NCBI GenBank assembly: GCA_022706625.1
Contig: JAKJCD010000057.1
Coordinates: 1-10,111, forward strand
From: Bacillota bacterium
Lineage (GTDB): Bacteria > Bacillota > Clostridia > Peptostreptococcales > Anaerovoracaceae
Direction: 5' to 3'
Length of the DNA stretch: 10,111 bases
Part shown: positions 1-7,061 of the stretch, in pieces
Layout: every line of letters starts with the position of its first letter
Numbering within the stretch: the first letter of the stretch is position 1
The notes under the pieces: model-generated
What the model saw: the letters and a program-made list of their open reading frames with translations, nothing else
Told to the model about the DNA's origin: nothing
Databases searched by the model: none
Made by a program: the position numbers and the translations under genes

Positions 1-1
1 T

Positions 2-736
2 CTGGCCGATACCATCATGGTAGTCAGCTTCGATTACGATGCCAAACATGTTGATCTCATATCGATTCCAAGAGATACTTATTATTACCGCAAAGGATAT
101 CACAATCCCGGGGCCCTGAAAATCAACGCTATTTATCAGAACACAAATGAGCCTTTGGAAACAGCTGTGGCAGTCAGTGAAATCCTTTTGGGCATGCCCC
201 TTCACTTCTATGCCATAGTGGATTACGATGGGATAGAGGAAATCGTTGACACTATGGGCGGTGTTCCCATGAACATACCATTTCACATGAAATATACTGA
301 TATAACCGATAAACCTCCTCTTTATATCAATATCCCTCCCGGCGAGCAGGTGTTGGACGGAGAGCTCTCGGTGCAGTTTCTGCGTTATCGAAAAGGTTAT
401 AGGGAAGGGGATATCGGTCGGGTAAAAGCCCAACAGGAATTCATGAAATCTGCTTTCAAGCAGATGCTGGGTTTTGACCTTCCCAAAATAACAAAGGTAA
501 TTCTTAAGAATGTTGAATCCGATATAGATTTAGGCACGGCTATGAAGGTAGTTACCAAAAGCATAGGCATTAAAGAGGATGCCATCAATACCTACATTAT
601 GGCCAATACACTTCAGGACGGTGCACCGTATTATGTTTATCCCGACAGTAAAGGTATTGCGGAAATAATTACCGCCATTTATTCTGTTGAGCCGGAAACG
701 GAGCTGGAAACGGGAAACGAGGATTCTGATGAATAG
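2..736 (+). CDS. LytR-CpsA-Psr (LCP) family cell-wall glycopolymer transferase, 5'-truncated by the window edge
   Basis: The reading frame is open from base 2 and ends at TAG 734-736, so the N-terminus (normally a cytoplasmic tail and one membrane helix) lies outside the window. What remains is most of the LCP catalytic domain. The family signatures are visible in order: a D-T-I-M strand at the window start; S-I-P-R-D-T with its Arg at 71-73; K-I-N-A-I-Y; Y-A-I-V-D-Y-D-G; D-T-M-G-G-V-P; then L-D-G-E-L-S-V-Q-F-L-R-Y-R and D-I-G-R-V-K-A-Q-Q. The conserved Asp and Arg residues of these motifs bind the polyprenyl pyrophosphate substrate in characterised members. The family moves teichoic-acid-type or other secondary wall polymers from undecaprenyl carriers to peptidoglycan on the outer membrane face. 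A short acidic tail (E-rich, ending D-S-D-E) follows the domain. The stop overlaps the start of the SLH gene. Family assignment is firm; the polymer transferred is unknown. Confidence 0.93.
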   Translation: MADTIMVVSFDYDAKHVDLISIPRDTYYYRKGYHNPGALKINAIYQNTNEPLETAVAVSEILLGMPLHFYAIVDYDGIEEIVDTMGGVPMNIPFHMKYTDITDKPPLYINIPPGEQVLDGELSVQFLRYRKGYREGDIGRVKAQQEFMKSAFKQMLGFDLPKITKVILKNVESDIDLGTAMKVVTKSIGIKEDAINTYIMANTLQDGAPYYVYPDSKGIAEIITAIYSVEPETELETGNEDSDE

Positions 737-1862
737 AAGGGCCGCTCTTATTATTGCATTTTTTTTATTTGCCGGCAGCACGGTATTTGTACATGCCTCT
801 TCTGTACAGGCTTTTACCGATATATCGGCAGACTACTGGGGTCAGCCCTATATATCCTTTGCCTCCGAATCCGGAATCGTAAAAGGCTATCCGATGGAAG
901 ACGGAAGCTTTAAATTTCGCCCCGATAACTCCGTCTCAAAAGAAGAGTCTATGCAAATGCTCTATAAAGCGGCGACGAATTCGGGGATAGGACCATCATT
1001 TTCCGAAGACCTGACAGCAAAGTACGAAAGCAGATTAAAAGAGGCGGGCATCGCATACTGGGCTTTTGAATGCGTTTCTTACGGGCTTGAAAACGGTATA
1101 CTGGAAGAGGCGGAGCTGACCGGCTTCCGTACCGGCGCAGGAGATCCGGTCCCCGCGATCAGAGAGGAAATAGCTCGTTGGACGGGGAAAGCAATCGGAA
1201 AAAAGCTGATGCCGGCTATCGCTTTGGATTATGCGGACAGTGACCGGATAGCTGCTGAAAACAAGCCTTATGTGGATTTGCTGAATCGGATGAAAATCAT
1301 GATCGGCGATGATACGGGCAAGTTCAATCCCAAATCCCCCATTCGCCGGGTAGAGTTTGCTGTTATCTGCAACAGGGTATATGCCCTTTCTAAGGCTGAA
1401 TTCGATATCGATGCGGAAAGCCGTTCTTTACAGGGAACGATAAGCAGTGTCAACAGCTCTGATAGAAATATCTATCTTTCAATATGCTCATTAGGCGAAA
1501 ATTCAGCAAAAATTATACATCTGGAAGATAATATTCAGATTGTAATCAACGGGAAATTATCATATAATGATTTAAGCAGTATACCCATCGGCAAAAAAGC
1601 AGTTCTTGCATGGGGACCCTATGGTCAGCTTCACATATCCACAGAGGTGGTAGTATCAAAAGCTGTCATAGGCAGTTTGACTCCTTTGAGCAAAGAATGC
1701 ACAGAGGCGGAATTGATTTTAGGCAGGGGAGACAGGGTATATTATTATATCAGCGGGGAAACCTTCGTAATAGACAAACTTATGGAAGGGCAAGGCGTTA
1801 TTTTCATTGCTGACGGCATTAAAATCGTAGAAATCGCAAACACAGATAATTCCATGATATAA
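729..1862 (+). CDS. Secreted protein with three S-layer homology (SLH) domains and an uncharacterised C-terminal region
   Basis: 377 residues from ATG 729. I chose this start over an in-frame upstream one at 687 because it has GAGGA at 719-723 five bases before it and begins a good signal peptide: M-N-R-R, then a hydrophobic stretch to about residue 21, with likely cleavage after A23 or A28. Three SLH domains follow, at about 29-82 (F-T-D-I-S-A-D-Y-W opening), 97-157 and 165-221. The usual T-R-A-E polymer-binding motif is degenerate in all three (S-K-E-E, I-R-E-E, R-R-V-E). SLH triplets bind pyruvylated secondary wall polymers and hold proteins on the cell surface. Residues about 235-377 look beta-rich, with two loosely similar parts (G-T-I-S-S-V-N and V-I-G-S-L-T-P openings); I do not recognise this region. 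The start codon overlaps the LCP stop by 8 bp, implying translational coupling. Confidence 0.9.
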   Translation: MNRRAALIIAFFLFAGSTVFVHASSVQAFTDISADYWGQPYISFASESGIVKGYPMEDGSFKFRPDNSVSKEESMQMLYKAATNSGIGPSFSEDLTAKYESRLKEAGIAYWAFECVSYGLENGILEEAELTGFRTGAGDPVPAIREEIARWTGKAIGKKLMPAIALDYADSDRIAAENKPYVDLLNRMKIMIGDDTGKFNPKSPIRRVEFAVICNRVYALSKAEFDIDAESRSLQGTISSVNSSDRNIYLSICSLGENSAKIIHLEDNIQIVINGKLSYNDLSSIPIGKKAVLAWGPYGQLHISTEVVVSKAVIGSLTPLSKECTEAELILGRGDRVYYYISGETFVIDKLMEGQGVIFIADGIKIVEIANTDNSMI

Positions 1863-2037
1863 GCCACAAAAACGTCGCTGCAGGCAACATTGCCATATTC
1901 CTCATTGGCTTATTCCGTACAGACTCCGGGAGTAATTCACTTGTATAAATGTCGAATATCAAACACAGGTAAGGCATATCCAATGCATCGATGGTTCTCA
2001 TCGTGCTTTGCTCATTTTGAAGAGGAGAAAAGATAAA
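1863..2037. other. Intergenic spacer upstream of rho
   Basis: This 175-base gap separates the SLH gene from rho. It has no convincing ORF and no intrinsic terminator. Two small inverted repeats are present (GGCA/TGCC at 1883-1894, CGATG/CATCG at 1989-2003) but neither is followed by a T-tract. A TATAAA at 1944-1949 could be a -10 box, yet no acceptable -35 lies 16-18 bases upstream. A rho promoter, or leader-based rho autoregulation, could sit here but cannot be shown from the sequence alone. Confidence 0.5.
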
Positions 2038-3546
2038 ATGTCAGGTACTAACCAGATGGATGAGGCCATTCTGCAAAAAAAGAAGGTGGCCGAACTGCGT
2101 GAGATCGCCAAGGCCTTTGGAATCAGCGGCTACCAGGGCCTAAAAAAAGCAGAACTGTTAAGTGTGCTTATCGGCGGCTCAATAGCAAAAAAAACTTCTA
2201 AGCCCGAAGAGGTGCAGCAAAAGGAAGCGGCGCCTGAAGAAGCACAAACGCCGGCAGCGGCCCCTAAAAAAAGGGGCAGGCCCAGAAAAAATCCACTTCC
2301 TCCTGAACAGGAAAAAACTGATGATGAAAAAATGGTTGTCGAAAAACCTGAAACAGAGGTCGCTGCGGAAACGCCTCGTGAGGAAACCCATGAAGGCAGG
2401 CAAATAAAAAGAACCTATCAACCCAGCGAAGACCGGCCCGAGGTGGAAGGTATCCTGGATATCGCCGAAGGCGGCTTCGGATTTCTTAGATTTTATAATT
2501 TTCTTACCAGCGATCAGGATGTTTATGTTTCGCCCTCCCAGATTAGAAGATTTAACTTAAAAACTGGAGATAAGATAAAAGGCATTGCAAGGAGACCCAA
2601 TGAAGGCGAAAAATTCGGCGCAATCCTCTATGTGAAAGAAGTAAATGGGGATGAACCCGGTGTTGCGATGAGAAGACCTGATTTTGACGATCTTACGCCG
2701 GTTTTTCCAAATGAAAGGATCTCATTGGAAAACGGATCCACGGAACTGTCAATGCGGCTGATAGATCTTGTGGCCCCTATTGGGAAAGGTCAGCGGGGTC
2801 TTATAGTAGCGCCGCCGAAGGCCGGAAAAACGGTGCTTTTAAAAAAGGTGGCATCCAGCATAGAGAAAATGTATCCGGAGATAGAGCTCATTGTACTTCT
2901 GGTGGATGAAAGACCCGAAGAGGTGACCGATATGCAAAGGTCAATCAACGGTGAGGTAATATATTCCACATTCGATGAAATGCCCTCAAACCATGTCAAA
3001 GTAGCGGAAATGGTCCTTGCCAGAGCGCAGCGCCTTGTGGAGCATGGCAAGGATGTTGTGATACTGCTGGACAGCATCACCCGATTGGCAAGAGCCTATA
3101 ATCTTGTGATCCCTCCCACCGGCAGGACCTTGTCGGGAGGACTGGATCCGGGAGCTCTTCATAAACCAAAGAAATTTTTCGGAGCCGCAAGAAAGATGGA
3201 GGAGGGCGGAAGCATCACTATACTAGCAACAGCCTTGATCGAAACTGGGAGCCGAATGGATGATGTTATTTTTGAAGAATTCAAAGGCACAGGCAACATG
3301 GAGCTTCATTTGGATCGTAAGCTTTCCGAAAAGCGGATTTTCCCGGCCATAAACCTTAACAAATCCGGGACCAGAAGAGAGGATCTTTTGATGAACCAGG
3401 ATGAGATGGAAGCTATTTGGTACATGCGCAGGGCTCTTGCAAACGCCGGCACCCAGGAAGTGACTGAGACGATCATCGACTACCTTGCCCATACCAGGAA
3501 GAATGCAGACTTCATACAGATCATCAAAAGGACGAGATTGGAATAA
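2038..3546 (+). CDS. rho: Transcription termination factor Rho
   Basis: 502 residues from ATG 2038, preceded by AGAGGAG at 2021-2027. A TTG at 2008 in the same frame is less likely because the Shine-Dalgarno site would then lie inside the gene. Rho is a hexameric RNA-dependent ATPase helicase that ends transcription at C-rich, unstructured transcripts. Domains in order: Rho_N helical domain (about 8-46); a charged, low-complexity insert (about 47-135) containing K-K-R-G-R-P-R-K at 77-84; the cold-shock-like primary RNA-binding domain (136 to about 207) with G-F-G-F-L-R at 146-151; and the RecA-like motor. The motor has Walker A A-P-P-K-A-G-K-T at 258-265, the V-D-E-R-P-E-E catalytic Glu at 291, and Walker B L-L-D-S with Asp 345. 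It also has the A-L-I-E-T-G-S and E-E-F-K-G-T-G-N-M-E motifs. At 502 residues it is longer than the roughly 420-residue E. coli protein, owing to the insert. It is first in a tight gene string. Confidence 0.98.
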   Translation: MSGTNQMDEAILQKKKVAELREIAKAFGISGYQGLKKAELLSVLIGGSIAKKTSKPEEVQQKEAAPEEAQTPAAAPKKRGRPRKNPLPPEQEKTDDEKMVVEKPETEVAAETPREETHEGRQIKRTYQPSEDRPEVEGILDIAEGGFGFLRFYNFLTSDQDVYVSPSQIRRFNLKTGDKIKGIARRPNEGEKFGAILYVKEVNGDEPGVAMRRPDFDDLTPVFPNERISLENGSTELSMRLIDLVAPIGKGQRGLIVAPPKAGKTVLLKKVASSIEKMYPEIELIVLLVDERPEEVTDMQRSINGEVIYSTFDEMPSNHVKVAEMVLARAQRLVEHGKDVVILLDSITRLARAYNLVIPPTGRTLSGGLDPGALHKPKKFFGAARKMEEGGSITILATALIETGSRMDDVIFEEFKGTGNMELHLDRKLSEKRIFPAINLNKSGTRREDLLMNQDEMEAIWYMRRALANAGTQEVTETIIDYLAHTRKNADFIQIIKRTRLE

Positions 3547-3548
3547 AA

Positions 3549-4616
3549 ATGGATTTAAAAAAAATTTTTATAAAAAGTGCCTGCCCGACTAAAATTGGCG
3601 GGCAGGCCATCCTGGAAGGCATTATGATGAAGGGGGCGGATAGGACCGCAATAGTGATCCGTAAGCCTAACGGGGATATGCACATAAAAATAACCCCTCT
3701 GCCCGCGATGTCAAAGTGGAAGAAGATCCCTGTGATCAGGGGGGTATTTATTTTTATTGATGCCCTCGTGACAGGAACCAAGACCATACTTTATTCCGCA
3801 GAGGTACTGGAAAACTCCTCAGGCGGTGAAGCATATGAACCGGACAAGCTAACTCTTTGGCTGGAAAAGAAGTTTGGCGAAAAGGCCGCTCTCTCAGTAA
3901 TGCTCTATTTCTCTGTTGCAATAGCTATCATCTTTACCATAGGTGTCTTTATCATCATGCCGACCTGGGGCGTGAATGTCTTTAGCTTACTTATAAAGAA
4001 CGAAGTTGCCCTTAACCTTTTTGAAGGGGCGCTCCGGATCCTCATGTTTGTAGGCTATGTAGCGCTTATATCCCGAATGAAGGATATACGTACCGTATTT
4101 CAGTTTCATGGGGCCGAACACAACTGTATCCATTGCTATGAAAACGGTCTGCCCCTTACTCCCGAGAACTGCAGCAGGTTCGAGACCCTGCATCCTCGCT
4201 GCGGCACAAGTTTTTTGATGTTTGTTATGGTTATAAGTCTGCTGCTTTTTTCTTTGCTGGGCTGGCCGAATCTGCTTTGGCGGATAGCTTCCAGGCTTCT
4301 TTTGATCCCCCTTATTGCTGGACTGTCCTATGAGCTTCTGAGATTGGCCGGAAAAGGAGATTCTGCTTTCATTAAAATCCTCAGCTTACCTGGCTTGTGG
4401 CTTCAGAAGCTAACGACCTTGCGCCCCGATGAAAAACAGCTGGAGGTGGCTATCGCTGCTGTAAAGGCAGTACTTGAAACCGAAGGCCCCAGAGAATTTA
4501 TCGGGCTTACCGACATGGAGGGCAACTTATATCCGGAAACGGAGGCGGCTCTTTCCGGGAAGAAAATGACAGATACGGAGAAGGTTCCGGAAGGACTTCG
4601 GGATCAGGCGTTGTAA
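3549..4616 (+). CDS. yqhQ: DUF1385 (YqhQ-like) integral membrane protein
   Basis: 355 residues, starting 2 bases after the rho stop and ending 2 bases before prmC. The N-terminal G-G-Q-A-I-L-E-G-I-M-M motif (about residues 17-27) and the following I-P-V-I-R-G-V-F-I-F-I-D segment identify the DUF1385 family, whose function is unknown as far as I know. Hydrophobic segments lie at about 118-142, 158-176 and 222-270. Between them is a conserved cluster: H187-G-A-E-H191, then C193, H195, C196, C208, and H215-P-R-C218-G-T, which looks like a metal site or active centre. A hydrophilic acidic tail of about 45 residues follows residue 310 and makes it somewhat longer than the Bacillus YqhQ protein. 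The gene often neighbours prmC in Clostridia. The 5' end of the coding region contains a strong 9-bp hairpin (listed separately). Confidence 0.88.
   Translation: MDLKKIFIKSACPTKIGGQAILEGIMMKGADRTAIVIRKPNGDMHIKITPLPAMSKWKKIPVIRGVFIFIDALVTGTKTILYSAEVLENSSGGEAYEPDKLTLWLEKKFGEKAALSVMLYFSVAIAIIFTIGVFIIMPTWGVNVFSLLIKNEVALNLFEGALRILMFVGYVALISRMKDIRTVFQFHGAEHNCIHCYENGLPLTPENCSRFETLHPRCGTSFLMFVMVISLLLFSLLGWPNLLWRIASRLLLIPLIAGLSYELLRLAGKGDSAFIKILSLPGLWLQKLTTLRPDEKQLEVAIAAVKAVLETEGPREFIGLTDMEGNLYPETEAALSGKKMTDTEKVPEGLRDQAL
3579..3607 (-). terminator. Strong 9-bp inverted repeat at the start of the DUF1385 gene; possible antisense intrinsic terminator
   Basis: GCCTGCCCG at 3579-3587 pairs perfectly with CGGGCAGGC at 3599-3607 around an 11-base loop. 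Eight of the nine pairs are G:C. Read on the minus strand, the stem is followed after two bases by TTTTT, ATAAAA and a further T8 run (complement of the A/T-rich 3556-3576), which is the layout of an intrinsic terminator directed toward rho. On the plus strand it lies 30 bases into the coding region with no T-tract, so it would not end sense transcription. Part of the right arm encodes the conserved G-G-Q-A motif, so coding constraint may explain part of the symmetry. Confidence 0.4.
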
Positions 4617-4618
4617 AT

Positions 4619-5530
4619 ATGTATTTATTGCTTAAAGATATTCTGAATATGGCAGAGGCCCGATTTTCTATGGAAGGATGTCTGACACCCCGCTTGGATG
4701 CAGAGATTTTATTTTGTCATATGCTGGGAAGAGACAGGACATGGTTGATTCTTCATTACGGCGATGACTTGGATGACAGGACCTGTGAAGAATATTTCAA
4801 GCTTGTGGATATACGGGCCGGCGGTATGCCGTTGCAATATATTACAGGAAGCCAGGAGTTTATGGGTTTGACCTTTCACGTTAATGAGTCTGTGCTGATT
4901 CCGAGGCAGGATACCGAAACTCTTGTGGAAAAAGCATTGATCATTTTGAATGAAGAGAAAACAGCCGCAAAAAATCTGCGGGTACTGGACCTCTGCTGCG
5001 GAAGCGGTGCCATCGCAGTGAGTCTTGCTTATTATCTGAAAAAGTCAGGAAGAAAGGCAGCAATTACAGCCACAGATATCAGTCATGAGGCATTAAAAAT
5101 CGCAGAAGAAAATGCAATGATCAACGGAGTTGCAAAGCAGGTTTGCTTTGCAGAAGGGGATCTGTTCGAACCCTTCCGAAAGGGCAGGAAGGGAAGAGGG
5201 AGGGTGCAGTTTAACTTGATTGTATGCAACCCGCCTTACATCCCTACAGGAACACTGGATTCCCTGATGCGGGAAGTAAGGGAGCATGAGCCGCTTAATG
5301 CTCTCGATGGCGGTGCGGACGGGATGGATTTTTACAGGAGGATCTTAAAAGAAGCCCACCTTCATTTGGCAAAGGACGGAGTGCTGCTTCTGGAGATCGG
5401 TTATGATCAGGGGAAGTGGATACCTTTGTTAGCAGAGGAGGAAAGGGTCTATGGCGATACAGAGATCTTAAAAGATCTTTCGGGAAGGGATCGGGTGGCC
5501 CTGGTTCGGATGGCTGCCGACCGGGACTGA
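4619..5530 (+). CDS. prmC: Release factor glutamine N5-methyltransferase PrmC (HemK)
   Basis: 303 residues. PrmC uses S-adenosylmethionine to methylate the glutamine of the GGQ motif in release factors RF1 and RF2, which raises peptide-release efficiency. The N-terminal helical substrate-recognition domain spans about 1-85. It is followed by L-I-P-R-Q-D-T-E at 93-100. The SAM-binding loop is V-L-D-L-C-C-G-S-G-A at 122-131, with T-D-I-S on the next strand. The catalytic N-P-P-Y motif is at 204-207, and the family's E-P-x-x-A-L-D-G-G-x-D-G follows it. All key residues are present and the length is normal. The start has only a weak ribosome binding site, and the 2-base gap from the preceding stop suggests translational coupling. 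The gene for its substrate RF1 (prfA), which commonly lies next to prmC, is not here; scpA follows instead. Confidence 0.97.
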   Translation: MYLLLKDILNMAEARFSMEGCLTPRLDAEILFCHMLGRDRTWLILHYGDDLDDRTCEEYFKLVDIRAGGMPLQYITGSQEFMGLTFHVNESVLIPRQDTETLVEKALIILNEEKTAAKNLRVLDLCCGSGAIAVSLAYYLKKSGRKAAITATDISHEALKIAEENAMINGVAKQVCFAEGDLFEPFRKGRKGRGRVQFNLIVCNPPYIPTGTLDSLMREVREHEPLNALDGGADGMDFYRRILKEAHLHLAKDGVLLLEIGYDQGKWIPLLAEEERVYGDTEILKDLSGRDRVALVRMAADRD

Positions 5531-5547
5531 ACTGAACGGAGTTTGTA

Positions 5548-6303
5548 ATGCTGTATAAAGTTAAACTTGATATCTTCGAAGGCCCCTTTGAATTGCTCGT
5601 TTATCTCATTGAAAATGCGGAGATGAGCATTTATGATATTCAAGTTTCGGAAATCACAAGACAGTATATCGAATATGTCGAGCAGATCAACAAGGTTGAT
5701 GCGGTCCTTGCCGGCGAGTTCATGGTTCTTGCTGCCTCTCTTATTGAGATCAAATCTAAGATGCTTTTGCCGAGGAAGTGCGATGAGAGCGGGCCGGATA
5801 CTGCGGAAGACCCAAGAAGTGAGCTTGTACAAAGGCTTTTGGAATATAAGAAGTACAAATTTGCTGCCGCCTGCCTCGAAGAACAGGAGGAGCGCCAGCA
5901 GCGGATCTACACAAAACCTCAGGAGGATCTTGCGATTTACACCAGGGAAACGGATTACTATCTGTCCCTGGACCTTATCCCATTCATCAGGGCCTTTGAA
6001 TTGTTCCTTCAAAAAAAGAAAAAGATCGAGGAAGTACAAAAGCGTTACAATATCATAAAACTCCAGCAGATGAGCATAGAAAGCCGGATCGAACAAATCA
6101 GGCATCTGTTCCGAAGAAAGAGGGTATTTAAATTCCGTGAGCTCCTGGGAGGGGAAAAAACCAGAAAGAACGTAGTGCTCACCTTTCTTTCCATGCTTGA
6201 GCTGATAAGGCAGAAAACCGTTAAAGCAAGTCAAAATGTAAATTTTGGAGAAATCACCTTCACGATCAATGAAAAAATGCCGGATAACGAGAAGGAGGGA
6301 TAA
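5548..6303 (+). CDS. scpA: Segregation and condensation protein A (ScpA, kleisin of the SMC complex)
   Basis: 251 residues, with GGAG at 5538-5541 ahead of ATG 5548. ScpA bridges the two heads of the SMC dimer and, with ScpB, forms the bacterial condensin that organises and separates the chromosome. The N-terminal signature F-E-G-P-F-E-L-L-V-Y-L-I at 10-21 belongs to the SMC-neck-binding domain, continued by E-F-M-V-L-A-A-S-L-I-E-I-K-S-K-M-L-L-P. A charged central linker and helical region (about 80-170), which wraps ScpB in known structures, follows. The C-terminal winged helix (about 175-245) ends F-G-E-I-T-F and contacts the SMC head. Length matches the family. It starts 17 bases after prmC and is followed 4 bases later by scpB, whose ribosome binding site lies within the last codons of scpA. 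Confidence 0.97.
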   Translation: MLYKVKLDIFEGPFELLVYLIENAEMSIYDIQVSEITRQYIEYVEQINKVDAVLAGEFMVLAASLIEIKSKMLLPRKCDESGPDTAEDPRSELVQRLLEYKKYKFAAACLEEQEERQQRIYTKPQEDLAIYTRETDYYLSLDLIPFIRAFELFLQKKKKIEEVQKRYNIIKLQQMSIESRIEQIRHLFRRKRVFKFRELLGGEKTRKNVVLTFLSMLELIRQKTVKASQNVNFGEITFTINEKMPDNEKEG

Positions 6304-6307
6304 GCCC

Positions 6308-6907
6308 ATGAGCAGAAAAGAGGTAATCAAGTCGGCTTTTGAATCTATGATGTTCGTTTGGGGCGAACCCATGGATGTTAAAACGGCGGCGGATATTTTT
6401 AACATCGATTGGAAAGAAGCATATCACATGTTTAAGGAGCTCCAATCGGAATACGAGACACAAAACAGAGGTATTCGCATCAGGGAAATCGATAAATCCT
6501 TTCAGTTTTGTACCTTTGAAGAAAATGACGAGTACATACAAAGGCTTTGCACACCGGTAAAAGAGAAGAGGCTGACTCAGTCCGCCATGGAGGTTTTGGC
6601 GATCATCGCCTATAAACAGCCTGTGACAAAGGGGGAGATCGAATCTATTCGCGGCATCAAATGCGACCGGGTCATCGAGGGACTTTTAAAAAAGGAGCTT
6701 ATAGAAGAAGCGGGTCGAAGCACGGGAATAGGTCGACCGATATTATATGGGACGACAAAGGTGTTTTTAAAAAACTTCGGCTTCACAAATCTTACGGACC
6801 TGCCCCAGCTTGAAGATATAAGCGATGTGGTCCGGGATGCTGAGGAAGGGGAAGAGAACGATCCTCTGCAGATCACATTGGACCTGAAATCCGGTAATAG
6901 GATCTGA
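6308..6907 (+). CDS. scpB: Segregation and condensation protein B (ScpB)
   Basis: 199 residues from ATG 6308. An in-frame ATG at 6245 is rejected because it lies inside scpA and lacks a ribosome binding site, whereas 6308 has a strong AAGGAGGG at 6292-6299 with 8-base spacing. ScpB dimers bind the ScpA linker and regulate the SMC ATPase cycle. Two winged-helix domains are visible. The first (about 6-80) opens E-S-M-M-F-V-W-G-E-P; the second (about 88-165) contains the family-typical Q-S-A-M-E-V-L-A-I-I-A-Y-K-Q-P-V-T and I-R-G-I motifs followed by G-R-P-I-L-Y-G-T-T. A short acidic tail ends the protein. It is the last gene of the rho-to-scpB string, since an intrinsic terminator begins 33 bases after the stop. 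Confidence 0.97.
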   Translation: MSRKEVIKSAFESMMFVWGEPMDVKTAADIFNIDWKEAYHMFKELQSEYETQNRGIRIREIDKSFQFCTFEENDEYIQRLCTPVKEKRLTQSAMEVLAIIAYKQPVTKGEIESIRGIKCDRVIEGLLKKELIEEAGRSTGIGRPILYGTTKVFLKNFGFTNLTDLPQLEDISDVVRDAEEGEENDPLQITLDLKSGNRI

Positions 6908-6940
6908 TTAAAAATATAATTATCCGTACGGTTATGGAAT

Positions 6941-6986
6941 AACTCCCGACTTACTGTAAATCATAGTGAGTGGGAGTTTTATTTTA
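6941..6986 (+). terminator. Intrinsic terminator after scpB
   Basis: AACTCCC (6941-6947) plus ACTTACT (6949-6955) pairs with AGTGAGTGGGAGTT (6965-6978). This gives a 14-bp stem with one bulged G (6948) and one G:U wobble, around a 9-base loop. The run TTATTTTA follows directly. It separates the rho-to-scpB string from the carboxypeptidase gene. Confidence 0.85.
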
Positions 6987-7002
6987 CCGGGTCGATGGCT
7001 TT

Positions 7003-7032
7003 TTGCTCTGATATCGGATCCAAACCGATAAA
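7003..7032 (+). promoter_or_regulatory. Weak candidate promoter with overlapping inverted repeat, upstream of the D,D-carboxypeptidase gene
   Basis: TTGCTC at 7003-7008 and GATAAA at 7027-7032 are 18 bases apart, a poor but possible housekeeping promoter that would start transcription about 20 bases before the start codon. A perfect 6-bp inverted repeat, TATCGG (7012-7017) and CCGATA (7025-7030) around 7 bases, overlaps the spacer and -10 box and could be an operator or a small hairpin. A new transcription unit is expected here because a terminator lies just upstream. The exact boxes are uncertain. Confidence 0.3.
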
Positions 7033-7061
7033 CTTGAATGTTTAAGCCGAAAGGAGATCAT

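Noticed and set aside
2260..2277. GCCCCT/AGGGGC hairpin with an all-A loop inside rho
   Set aside because: It lies in the codons for the P-K-K-R-G-R-P segment and has no T-tract; lysine, proline and glycine codons explain the symmetry.
2465..2480. CCGAAG/CTTCGG hairpin inside rho
   Set aside because: It encodes the conserved A-E-G-G-F-G-F stretch of the RNA-binding domain; coding constraint is enough.
5449..6405. Long minus-strand open frame of 318 codons opposite scpA and the end of prmC
   Set aside because: It is a shadow of scpA, prmC and scpB. Those three have full family motifs and ribosome binding sites on the plus strand, while the antisense product has low-complexity Leu/Phe-rich stretches and no recognisable motif.
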